A stretch of 48,602 bases of DNA, taken from positions 1-48,602 of the forward strand of contig JNEM01006243.1 in the NCBI GenBank assembly GCA_000697335.1, given 5' to 3'. The notes beneath the pieces are model-generated. The model searched no databases and was not told the DNA's origin. It was given only the letters and a program-made list of their open reading frames with translations. Positions within the stretch are counted from its first letter, which is position 1, and the number at the start of each line of letters is the position of its first letter. The position numbers and the translations under genes are program-made. Below are positions 36,543 to 47,206 of the stretch, in pieces. Source of the DNA: Conidiobolus incongruus B7586 (Eukaryota; Entomophthoromycota; Entomophthoromycetes; Entomophthorales; Conidiobolaceae).

Positions 36543-39500
36543 ATGGCATATGCGGAAGGAACTACTAGTATAGTAAATTTATATCAAGATTTACCTTTGA
36601 TAGATGTTATCAATTCAAGATCTCGTTCGAATTCTAACCTATCTCAAAGTTCACAATCTAACGAACCAAATATTCGCGAGCAAACCAGTCCTAGACCAGC
36701 TCCAGTCACCCCAACTATAAACACAAAGAATTTGGAAAAACCCAATCGAAGAAGGTCAAGTTCTGTATCTCAATCCGGATTTCATCCTGCTACAATGCAA
36801 CACTCGATGTCAAGTCCTGCTTCTTACTACTCACCTCAGCAATATCAGACCAATACGTCAAAATTACCTAATGACAGAGATATTATTGGAATGATACTTT
36901 CGCCTAACGGTGCTTGGTTTTTGATTACTTGGTCTAATTCGTCAGTAGAGATATGGATATCACAAGTATGTCCTGTAAAAATTTATATAATTTAAAAATG
37001 ATATTAACTATTTTGAATCTAGACTTGTACATTAATAGGCCAACTTACCAGGACTCGGGAATCAGTCTCAAAGGATGGTACAAATCAGTTGGTTATATGG
37101 AACGAAGATTGTAGCCAATTTGTGATACAAGTATATAACATTCAATCATATCTCAATGATTTTATCTCATTATTTCTATAGACAAGTAAAGGATATCTTA
37201 ATTTTTATCAAATTTCAGGTATCCAAGATCTGATTCCACTACCACTCAACAGCACTCAAAACAGCCCTCAAACTCCACAGCAATTATCTAACCTGGGCAT
37301 TGATAATACCTCATCATGGTTGCGAAGTCCTGGAAAGCTATTCTCAATAAAGTTTATCCATCAAATCAAAGTGGATCAAGGAATTTTCTGCACGATTAAT
37401 TTTGAAGACAATTTGCTTGTGTCGACATACAAGAATCCTTCTATTCTGTGCTATGATTGGAAGGATAAACTACTCCTCAATGCTACAGTACTTAACGACG
37501 AAGTAAAGTTTCTTGAACCACCCGGAGTCATGATCCTCAAAATTGAATATGATAAATTTCAAAATTTGCTCGTACTTCTCTCATCCGATGGACAAGTGTA
37601 TCTGACTCGTCGTAAACTAGTTCTTAACGCATTCGAAGCTGACTCACCTTATCAGATGCAAGGAGTCAAAGTTCACACTTCTGATGGCTCAAAAAACTTA
37701 TTTGCATCTAATATCGCACTGAATACAAAGTTCTTTTTGATAGCAGTTGGTACCAAAGGGTAAAAAAAACTTATTACTATCATCAAATCAATTGCTAACA
37801 AATTTAATTAAGTGATACAGTTATAATTTACTCTTACAGTAAATCAGCATCCCAGCCCCAGCAACTTTTTTCTATTACGATAGGCGGTTGTATTACAAGC
37901 TTAGCATGGTCTAATGACGGCGAATGTCTTGCAGTAGGGTCTTCAACAAAAGGGGTCTCATTATTTGATTTATGTGGCAATTCTACACTAAATACTGCAC
38001 AAATTAATTATGTTTTATCGTAAGTGGGATCATTCAAATAATTCTTTGCATTTTATATCTTATAATTCCTCCTTATAGCGAATCAACTGAATCCCTTGGA
38101 GATAACCATATATCAAGTGTAAGATTTTTGGTAAGATAAATTCAAATTTACAATAATTTAATATGTTTGATTTCATTAAATGGCAAATATTTAGGCATTT
38201 TTCCCTGATGGCAACAAGCTTATGGTTGTACCAAACTTGGACGAGGAAAGTGGCAAATTTACAATTTTACCGCTTACTCGACCCGCTTTTGTGACAATCC
38301 AAACTACAGACAACTTGACAAATCCAGCACTATTTAATGGAGGATCTGTGACATTGCAGTTATTCAAACAACTACCCAATGGCTCTATCAACCCTGATTA
38401 TTTGCCTCATACAACGCAAGTAAATATCATATAACAATGTTGTAAAATTTCTGTTTCTAATTATTGGTTAGATTCCTTTAGAATATTTTTTAGAACATGC
38501 ACCTATTCAAGTAAGTTTTAGTGAATTTTTTTTTCAAAAATAATTAATTTGAATTTTAGTATGTGAGTTTAAGTGAACGGGGGACTTACCTTGCTGTGAG
38601 TGGACAGCGAGGACTCATACATTATAGTTTAATCACTAAAAAATGGAAAATGTTCAACAACCGACTTCAAGAACGTAAAATGCATGTATGCGGTGGTATA
38701 GCTTGGTATCGACAAGCCATTATTGTTACCTGTCAGGTTATTGGTACGGATAGCTACCAGCTTCGCCTCTATCCTAGAGACCAAAATTTAGATGATAACA
38801 AGATCATATATTTGTTTGAGTTTAAATCCAAGCCAATTTATATTAATCGAAACTGGAACTACTTGGTTGTTTATACAAGTGATAATATTTTGAATTTTTT
38901 CGAACTGATACAAAATTCCTCTGGTAAGTTTTGAAGGCTGACAATTATATGCTTTCATAAATTAATATATTTCGAAATAGGCTTAGTAAGTAATGCTGAA
39001 TTAGTTCAAAGAATCTCACTATCGAAAATTGTGAAAGTACCACAAACAGTTCGATATATCAACTGGTTTCAACAAGACCTTAGATCGCATTTCCCGACTT
39101 TATTTATTTTATGCTCTGATATTCTCCAGATTTTCACACCAGAAACTGTTAAAACTGCTACTTCAAGCAATTTGCAATATAAAATGTATCAAATAGCACA
39201 GCATATTGATAATTTTAATATTATGGATCGTTATATCGCAGGCATTCACTTTTTAATTTGGGGATATCATAGAGGTCACATCAGGATTTGGTACAATATT
39301 AACCTTAACACAATTTCTTCGGATGACGATGATCAATCAATTGAAGAAACTAAACCAAATATAGACTTTCACGAATCAATGACTATTGATGTTCCTTTCA
39401 GACCACTCAATTTTGAACTCGAACAGGGTCTAGTTTTTGGTATCGAAACTAACTTCCATGAAAATCGACAAGTTCCGGGAGTTTCTTTCACTCACAGTTC

Positions 39501-40663
39501 CAGAGTAAATTATTTTATTTAACTTTCTCATTAATTATGCTAATCTTTAAATAATAGAGTTATTTGGTATTCCATAAAATAATATATAACTTAATTAAAA
39601 TAGGGTATCTTAATATAATTCAAAAAATTCATTTCATTTAATTAATATTTAAAACCTTTTAGACACTATGATTTCGCCTATTTGATAGCTAGACATTATG
39701 AAAGATTCGATTATTTTTCCCACGGTCTAGAAATTTTATTACATGATTGTCTTGAAGATAATCAAATTAATGATGAATCTAACTCGAATTCCAATGTCTT
39801 GAATGATGTTATAAACCTCATTCAACAATTCCCCTGTGCTTTGGAGACTATAGTTGGATGTGCGAGAAAAATCGAAATTGCTCTTTGGTCTAAACTTTTT
39901 GCTATTGTTGGATCTCCCTATGACCTTTTTAATGTGAGTTTTGTAATACTTTCGAGAATTTTTTATTTATTATTTTGTTTAGGCTTGCTTGGAAAAGAAT
40001 CAACTTACAACAGCTACTTCTTATTTGATAATTTTACATACTTTGGAAAATGATCAAATCAGTAAAACTGTAAGTGGGTATTACTCTGTGTAGTTTATTA
40101 TTTCTAATCAAATATTCTAGTCAACTTTAAAATTGTTCAATCGAATTATACAATTAAGAGATTTGGAGGTATTTCAATGAATATATTTTTGATTTATCAT
40201 TGATATTTATTCTTTTCGATTTTAGTTATTCAAGGATTTGGTTAGATTTTTAAAACGTATAACTGGTTATGACACCCAAAAAATAATGGAAATTTATATA
40301 AATCCGAGTAAAAACTGCATTCATGAATCTCCAGATTTAGAGGCTAAAAACGCAATCATACCTAAAACCCAACTAGTTAATGGTACTTTAGATAATGAAA
40401 CACATACAAACCCCACAAATTCCAACCCTCCCACTATATCTACCAATTATTTGGTGTTGAATGGTGTTTCTAATGGAAATGATGACTATGTCTTTGACTC
40501 TCCTGTCACACTTGAGAAACAACTTCCTGATGTCATACCTGAAGAAGATATTAGTTATTATGAAAATCCAGGGACTTTAAAACCTCCGATGCCAGCCAAG
40601 ATTGCGCCAAACGAAAAGTGCAGTACTCCCTCATCGTTTGAGACTGATTCATCCAATTTTTAA
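36543..40663 (+). CDS. RIC1: Ric1-like subunit of the Ric1-Rgp1 Rab guanine-nucleotide exchange factor
   Basis: Fourteen exons: 36543-36965, 37023-37130, 37182-37759, 37840-38019, 38079-38130, 38195-38419, 38473-38511, 38560-38923, 38981-39504, 39558-39604, 39663-39933, 39983-40069, 40121-40168 and 40226-40663; 1127 residues. Phases agree throughout; the weakest donor is at 37760 (GTAAAA). A Ser/Arg-rich head precedes a WD40-like propeller (AWFLITWSNSSVEIW, ITSLAWSNDGECLAVGSS). The C-terminal Ric1 domain is clear: AYLIARHYERFDYFSHGLEI, LLHDCLED, FPCALETIVGCARKIEIALW, FAIVGSPYDLF, then LKLFNRIIQLRDLELFKDLV. With Rgp1 it activates Ypt6/Rab6 at the Golgi for endosome-to-Golgi transport. An acidic disordered tail ends the protein. 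The 47-nt exon 39558-39604 is inferred from phase and fit. Confidence 0.92.
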
Positions 40664-41284
40664 GACACATCGATTAAATCATTTTATATCATTTAATACA
40701 GTCATAAATTTATTATTATCATTATACTTTATCTTTTTCTATATTTACATTTTATCAAGTCATTAAATATTTGATTCTTCAATGTTAATAATTCATTTAT
40801 AATTAACAGCTTAATAATAAGTTATTTTTTCTAAATATTTAATTTACTTATATCAATTAATTAAATGGTAAAATGTCAAAGTAAATCTGGTAAGGAGATA
40901 ACACATTTGATTGTTAATATCTGCTTAGACATAATATATTGTTTATTTTTGTTCTAATAAACTAAAAGAACTTGCTCTCTTGTTTATATACATTGATAAT
41001 AGGTATTAAGAAATTTAAATTTTACACATTTTATCAAATATATTAATTTTTAAAAGTATGAACCCAATCAACTATACAAATTAATCAGTTAATTAATCAT
41101 CTTTTGTTAAGAGTCAATATAAAAAAATAAATCATTAAAAAGTAATTTTGATATATTAAATATCATTTAATTAGATATATAATATATCATTATTGACAGT
41201 TTCAAGCATATAAAAATCATATGCCAAGGATATAAAAGTACTATAACTTCTTTAAATTTATCGCTTTATTGTGTTCATTTTAGT
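40664..41284. other. Intergenic DNA between RIC1 and the WOPR gene
   Basis: A short inverted repeat (ATTAAAT at 40673-40679, ATTTAAT at 40691-40697) lies ten bases after the RIC1 stop. The remainder is AT-rich and presumably the WOPR promoter. Confidence 0.45.
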
Positions 41285-41923
41285 ATGGCTAGTTTTTATG
41301 GTATTTAGAATCAAATATTAATATATTATTTTTGTTTGATGAATTAATATTACAAAATTATTAGGATTTGTTGCTAATGAACAAGATGCAGAAATATTAA
41401 TAAGTTAATAATAATTAATTTTAAATTAGAAATTGATTCTTATTGAACAAGCTTTGAAATTTAGAAGCCATTCAATTAAACCTAATCCCTCTAGTCACCA
41501 ACCGATTAACCACCAAACAACAGCAAAGTATCCAATCTGGATACGTGTACATTTATCAACCTCAAACCACCAATATTACAAGATGGACAGATGGAAAAAA
41601 TTGGTCATATTCCAAAGAATATAAGAATTTTTTATTTTATTGGGAATTAGATACTTTTCCACTGACTCAAATGGACCAATTTCAACTATCTGTAAAACGA
41701 GGCAATTGCAACTATGGATTCAAATTAAATGGATTAATTAAAACTACAATTAAATTGATGTACAATGGTATTGAGTATAAAATTATTTCTTATTTTACGA
41801 AAGAAGGTAATTTTATTGGACAAGTGCTGATATTTTATTGATTTATGTATTTTTTTAGATATTTGTACTGGAAAGCTAATGACACCTTCTCAATATTTCC
41901 AATTCAACCATTTATTAATTTAG
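41285..41923 (+). CDS. WOPR-domain (Gti1/Pac2, Wor1/Ryp1) transcription regulator, domain-only form
   Basis: Four exons: 41285-41300 (only 16 nt), 41365-41403, 41465-41806 and 41859-41923, with phase-1 introns throughout; 153 residues ending in TAG. The first box reads YGFVANEQDAEILIKAIQLN, then a QSGYVYIYQ strand and the signature ITRWTDGKNWSYSKEYKNF. The second box has GFKLNGLIKTTIKLMYNG, SYFTKEDICTGKLMTPSQYF. These match both halves of the WOPR DNA-binding domain of Wor1, Ryp1, Sge1 and Gti1/Pac2, fungal regulators of morphology and development. Known members usually carry a long disordered C-terminal tail and a longer linker; this one ends within ten residues of the domain and has a linker of about 25 residues. 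No frame damage is seen, so it looks live. Confidence 0.9.
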
Positions 41924-42575
41924 GTTTCTTAGTTTTTTATTATATTAGCATTAGTATTATTATTAGATCATAATATATTCATAGAATATAGAATAAATTT
42001 TAATTATTATTAACTTGATTTTTTATTCCTTTTCTATTAACTAAAAGTATTTTATATTTTTAACAATATATATGTTTCAACCCCTATTAAAAATTAAATA
42101 AATTAATCAATCAATAATTAATCTGATAAGAATAATATAGGATTATAATGATCTTTATATATTTTTTACTTAAGCTTCAAATTACATCCCAATTAATTTA
42201 ATATTTCATGTAATATTGTTACGAAATTGTATGTTGAGTTCTTGAAGAGGTATATAATTTTAAAGATATAAATTTTCATATCCCTGATTTGAGGATTCAA
42301 CTTTTGGTATCAGATATGAGAAAATTGTACGAAGCAATTATAATAAGTTCTTATTGATTATTTATACAACTTACAAGGAAATATGAGATTTGTTGTTTTA
42401 ATCTTTAAAAATAGTTTAATTATTATATTTTAAAACTATTGTAGTAATGCTACTTAAAATACTAATTTGAAATTACTTAAAAAGCGTTTTGATTAACTTA
42501 ATCAAATATAACTATATCAATCAATTAAATCATAACCATTCACTTTATAAAAATATTTATAGGTGTATATATCTG
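41924..42575. other. AT-rich intergenic DNA
   Basis: 3' flank of the WOPR gene. No frame or repeat that I can support before the relic at 42576. Confidence 0.45.
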
Positions 42576-42905
42576 ATGAAATCATGCATTACCAGTCAAA
42601 TTTTTGAATCAAAGTTTCTTGATCAATTTGTTGATTCTATTAGAAAACTATATGCAACTTAAAAATTTAATAATCGAAAAGCTTTTGATAGGTGTATTTA
42701 GTTTATCTATAGATTTTCACAAACTAATTAATTATTGCTATTTGAGGGTGAGAGTATTCAAAATTCTTTAGAACGGAATCCAGTTAGGACAGAATAAAAT
42801 TATCAACTTAAATAAGCTAGTATTCAATATTTTATGCGTCTATTTCGTCAAAATGGGATACTTTAATAAATGCGTAGCTAAACCATTCATTAAGTTATTA
42901 TAATT
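42576..42905 (+). pseudogene. Decayed gene of unknown family, Gln-type stops
   Basis: From an ATG, one frame of about 110 codons remains coherent without any frame change but holds about ten in-frame TAA/TAG codons. Intact parts include SQIFESKFLDQFVDSIRKLY, LLLFEGESIQNSLERNPVRT and ASIQYFMRLFRQNGI: amphipathic, charged, protein-like segments. In every interruption a Gln would suit the local sequence. I do not recognise the family. It is probably a host gene or gene exon dead for some time; an element of foreign origin is not excluded. Confidence 0.5.
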
Positions 42906-43965
42906 TTATTGGCAAATTTTTGAGATAGTGTCTCATTATTAAAATATATATGTATATAATAAAAATTTTATTTATATAATGTATCTTGTTCAAATAATCA
43001 TAAATGATTGAATACCTATTCATAAAATAATAAAATGAAGTACAATTTTTGAATAATAATTTATATAGAAGTTTAACTATTCAAAAAATAATGTGTGACT
43101 GATTTGATATATTTCCAGTTTAATTTTTCAATCCTATTATATCATATGAAGTTTAATTGTCAAATAATATTACATTTTCTATTTTTATTTTTTAATAATG
43201 AATATCATTCGAAATTAATTTAACCTTATATTATCGATTCATTTTATATAAAAGTCTTTATTAATCATTTTCATTGATTCATTAATTTAAAATTATAAAA
43301 TTAGCCAATACCGAAATATAATATTGTTTTATTAGAATTAAAATAATAAAAGAGCAAAATGAATTCATAGCCTATTCCTATTTATTAAATTGACTCTATT
43401 TATTTTAATAAATTGTTCAAGTTATTGGAAAATGATTATTAAATCATTCTATATTAATTCAGATAAATCAATCACCAGTCGTATTTTAAATAACAAAACT
43501 ATAACTTTGTGAATCTTAAAAGATTTACAAACTGGGCAAAACTGTTTTACTACCACTTATTGGGTATTGTCAAGTGACTTGGAATTTTAATTTCTTTTTC
43601 GGCTGGGAATAGTGGTTTAGTTGAATTTGAAATTGGAGATTATTTTTGAGGCTAAATTTGTGATATATATTAATGGATTAGTTGAATTATAATCAATTTA
43701 TTATTATTATTTAGTAAAAATTAATAGTTTATACCTTTAATGAATATATAATGTTTTTTTAATATTAGAAAAATAACCACCTATTCATCTATCCTTAAAA
43801 CAGCAAATAATTAGAACTTATACTACTTTAAATATTATTAATTTTATGATATGTAATTGTGACAACAATTTTAAACAAGATATAAATAATGATACAAAAT
43901 AAGTAATTATATAAATGCTATTTTAACCAAGTACTAATAATATCCTTAATATATTTTGATAAATA
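42906..43965. other. AT-rich DNA between relics
   Basis: No supported feature. A slightly G-rich patch near 43530-43670 shows no open frame that I trust. Confidence 0.4.
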
Positions 43966-44200
43966 GAAATAGCTAACTGAGGCTTTGTTGGATGATTTAA
44001 AGATGTTTTAAAAGATGATCAGTTAAAATATTGGTAATTCAGTATTTTTCATATTTATACTAATAGAGATTGTGAATATTATTATGCATATATTTAACAT
44101 CATATTATTAAAAATGATATTTATGCTAGTTTACATAAAAAGTAGAATATACCCCAGATTTGAATGATATATTAGTTAAATACTCCTATTAAAAAGTAAT
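43966..44200 (+). pseudogene. Decayed coding fragment, unknown family
   Basis: A single frame of roughly 75 codons reads as protein (FKDVLKDDQLKYW, FSIFHIYTNRDCEYYYAYI, HHIIKNDIYASLHKK) but is broken by several stops, both TAR and TGA. TGA falls after GGA and AAC where Trp would fit, and TAR where Gln would fit. Another frame also has a short coherent stretch, so the assignment is tentative. No family recognised. Confidence 0.35.
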
Positions 44201-44415
44201 GTTAATAAAATTAAAAAATTCATTTAATTATTAGGAAAAATTAAATATAATCGCGATAAATATGCTAAGAATAATTGTATAATTAATCCAAATAAGTGTT
44301 ATTATATATATCATCAAATAGATACCATTGATACAGAGTATGTATAAATAATATTTTAAAATACTTTTTAATTATACTAATTTTTGATGATATTTGAATT
44401 TAATGTTAAGACATT

Positions 44416-44842
44416 AAATTAGGATTAGAAAATTTCACAAAATTAAATCCATTAAATAGAATAATCTGGATTATTATAATCATTAATGATGAACAATATT
44501 TATTCCCTTTATTAATTAATGCAACCAAAAGTAACATTTATTTCAATTTGCATAAATTGGATTAAATAAATTTTCAACTGTACTATAATTTATATCTATG
44601 ATTATAATTTAAATGAATAGATATATATTCAAGTATATTCATATATATTGAAATGTCCTAACAAAGTCTTTATATAGATAAAATTAAATTTGTAAGAATA
44701 TGTTTAACAAGCAATGATAATGCTAAAGCTCTTGAATTGGATAAAAGTCTAGATAAATGCCATAATACAATTATTCTGAACCATTTTACCCACCAATTAA
44801 TAAACAATTTAAGTTTTTTAATTCACATTTTTAAAGTTGAAT
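44416..44842 (+). pseudogene. Decayed coding fragment, unknown family
   Basis: One plus-strand frame runs about 140 codons with few breaks. Intact segments include NDEQYLFPLLINATKSNIYF and TSNDNAKALELDKSLDKCHN, with purine-first codons (AAT GAT AAT GCT AAA GCT) typical of true coding DNA. Stops are again TAR and TGA. The minus strand also reads open for long stretches, but with less protein-like composition, so I prefer the plus strand. It may be a further exon of the fragment at 43966. Confidence 0.4.
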
Positions 44843-45053
44843 GAATATTTATATAATAGTGTGACAAATCGCAGTTTCGTATATAAATGAGTTTAAATGA
44901 CTAATCAAATTTTAAAATGCTAATATAGTCCAATCAATATGAGATATTCACTTATTATTTATTTGAATTTTAACGGATAATAAAAATTTTGCTTAAGCTC
45001 CTTCTACTTGATATTTGATTACAACAATAAACAAAAATCTTACTTTTGTTATC

Positions 45054-45301
45054 TTAAGATTGATTGGCTTGCAGATGATCAAGATTGAAAAAAATAGATA
45101 ATTCATCTTGATCAGCTTCACCTACTTGAAAAGGTATACTTGAAATAATAATTGGTGTTTTAATTGAATCAACATTAGAACTTAATATGGAAATTATTCA
45201 ATTAAGCTAAGTAAATAGGATTAATGTTAAAATATTTGTATTCACTATTAACCCGAGTTGCGTTTGGTAACTTCGAATTTAAGGGGGAAGAAAATCAACA
45301 T
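45054..45301 (-). pseudogene. Decayed coding fragment, unknown family
   Basis: On the minus strand an ATG at 45301 opens MLIFFPLKFEVTKRNS, followed by a GT site. After an intron-like gap comes a strongly coding stretch containing SSIPFQVGEADQDELSIFFN and LDHLQANQS. The two parts do not join in phase with any splice pair that I can find, and the second starts next to a stop, so I call it a relic. The frame also appears to run on past the TAA at 45054 for a further 30 codons. Family unknown. Confidence 0.4.
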
Positions 45302-46035
45302 GAATATGAAGTAAAAGTTACATTTTTTATGTAGCTCATAAAACCATTATATAATTTTATGTAATTTAAATGGACAGTATCTATAAACATTGAATACTCA
45401 ATCCAATAATATCGTTTGACCAATATTTGTCATTTATGATTAAGACAATATTTTAGTGTTATTTTGGTAGTTTAATCACTCTACTAAGCTTTGTCCTCAA
45501 TTTTATCAACATAGGATACATTATAATATAACTTATAAAGTATTTTAAACTAATAATTTCTGTTAGACTAATCTATGTTAAATTGAATACATATTTAAAT
45601 ATTGGCTCTAGATTATATTGAATTATATTTCTGATCAGGTTTAAATTTAGTTTATTGATTCTAAAATTTTCAAAACTTTATTAAGTTAATTCCATTAGAA
45701 CTTAACTTGGTCAATTTCGCCAATTCAATAAAGAAGAAAATTATTTAATATTTAACAACAGGATTAAGGAATTGAATTATTACCACCCCCTATCATACAC
45801 ATATTGTTCACTAAGATTTATCCTAAAATATCTAAATTATTGATTTCAATCTTCATTCAACTCATTGGTAAAATGATCCACTAGCGTTTCCTTTGTTTTA
45901 ATTTGATTGGCCCTTCATCTAACTCAATATGAATCCCTGAATTGTTAAAGCAGTCCTATTAAGTCAATCTAGGTCATATGAATATATTCTTATAATAATT
46001 GGCTACTTTTATTGATCCAACCAATTATATTGTCA
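45302..46035. other. Intergenic DNA upstream of the bZIP gene
   Basis: No supported gene. The part from 45700 has slightly more C and may include the bZIP promoter. 45961-46035 is in frame with the ORF that follows but contains stops. Confidence 0.4.
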
Positions 46036-46278
46036 ATGGATCAATATAGTTTAATTACCATATATTTGATGTTATTCATAAGTCAAGAAATTACAGTATA
46101 TAAACTGGCCAAGTATATGGATTTCATTGAGAGAGTCAAAACCCTCAAATTTTTATTTCATATTTTACCAAGTCAGCAATACCAACTACTAACCACTGTA
46201 TTACTCCCACTCAGTTATCTGAATTTTCCTTCAATTATTACAAATTTATATTACTATTTATTCAGCTTTAACTATTAA
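46036..46278 (+). pseudogene. 80-codon ORF abutting the bZIP start; RhoGAP-like fragment
   Basis: An ATG opens 80 codons ending TAA four bases before the bZIP ATG. The segment YMDFIERVKTLKFLFHILPS followed by QQYQLLTTVLLPLSYL resembles the RhoGAP-domain core in which a helix with RIxxLKxLxxxLP precedes NxxxLxxLxxHL; the preceding LMLFISQEITVYKLAKYM could correspond to the LFLRELPEPLxxxxLY segment, with the Arg and Pro residues lost. Residues after 63 no longer fit. I infer a degenerate exon fragment now lying in the bZIP leader or promoter. Whether it is translated as an upstream ORF is unknown. Confidence 0.4.
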
Positions 46279-46282
46279 AACT

Positions 46283-47206
46283 ATGGAATGCGCTATGTTT
46301 GACAATCGCTCAGATTGCAACCTTTACTCTTTTGCTGAACCTCACCCAACTATGGTCACAAATATTGATCCATGTACCGCCGCTGCTTTGAATACTTATT
46401 TAGATCCAACGTTAATTAATTGGGACGTGTCATATATTGACCCCCTGATCAAAATGGATCCTACCTCTGTCACTTCCCAAGATTCGCCTCAGCTTCCTGA
46501 ACCTTCTCTTACACCTATGTTGCCCCCGATTGACTCGGGAATGATTCTTTCACCATCTTACCTACCCCCTCCACTTTTAATTCCTCCTTTTAGTTCGACA
46601 ACGAACTTGACTCCACCATCAGCTGAATATCTTCCCATTTTCTGGGATAAACAGCCTCAACTCAATCAGTCTATGTTATCGTTTTCCAGCGAAGGAGATT
46701 CATTATCTCCTCTGAATGCCGCTCACATGATAAATTCGCAGTCTAACATAGCATCTTCTCCACAAAGCGTGGATTCTCCTCCACAGAGTTCTCAGATAAG
46801 GGTGGGCTCTCTACCACCTGAAGAGCTTGTCAAATCTTCAGAAGCCCCTGTGGAAAGAAAAGCTAAAAGCACAAAACATCTACGTCGTCATACCATCTCA
46901 ACTAGCACAGTTCTAGCTCAGCGTAAGCCTTCTGCTTCAGGAGGTCGCACTCGCAGATCAAGCCAGAGTTTAACTTCTGAAGAGATTGAGGCAAAGAAGT
47001 TGGCGCGTTTGGAGCGCAACCGTGTAGCTGCCTGTAAATCCCGCCAGAAGCGCAAGATGCTCACTGACGACCAACTCACTGCACTTAAAATATTAGAGGA
47101 TGATACAGCTAAAATTGAGGAGCAGAATATTCTTCTTCAGGCAAAATTAAATGCTTTGACTGAAGCCCTCAACCTTCGTCGATACAATCCCAACCAAAAG
47201 AATTAA
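46283..47206 (+). CDS. bZIP transcription factor, ATF/CREB-like
   Basis: An intact single exon of 307 residues. Residues 1-180 are a Pro/Ser-rich, acidic activation-type region. Residues 195-230 are basic and Ser-rich. The bZIP lies at about 232-298: basic region LARLERNRVAACKSRQKRK with the N246-x2-A249-A250-x2-S253-R254 contact pattern, then a zipper with Leu/Ile-type heptads through DDQLTALKILEDD and EEQNILLQAKLNALTEAL. The ERNRVAA start is that of the Atf1/CREB/Jun side of the superfamily. Such fungal factors act downstream of stress MAP kinases; Ser/Thr-Pro sites in the head (SPQLPEPSLTP) would suit phosphorylation. An 80-codon ORF ends four bases upstream. Confidence 0.94.
   Translation: MECAMFDNRSDCNLYSFAEPHPTMVTNIDPCTAAALNTYLDPTLINWDVSYIDPLIKMDPTSVTSQDSPQLPEPSLTPMLPPIDSGMILSPSYLPPPLLIPPFSSTTNLTPPSAEYLPIFWDKQPQLNQSMLSFSSEGDSLSPLNAAHMINSQSNIASSPQSVDSPPQSSQIRVGSLPPEELVKSSEAPVERKAKSTKHLRRHTISTSTVLAQRKPSASGGRTRRSSQSLTSEEIEAKKLARLERNRVAACKSRQKRKMLTDDQLTALKILEDDTAKIEEQNILLQAKLNALTEALNLRRYNPNQKN

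Noticed and set aside
44400-45220. Long minus-strand frame antisense to the 44416-44842 relic
   Set aside because: It stays open mostly through TTA/ATT-rich codons; the plus strand has better coding statistics, so the minus frame over 44416-44842 is taken as a shadow.
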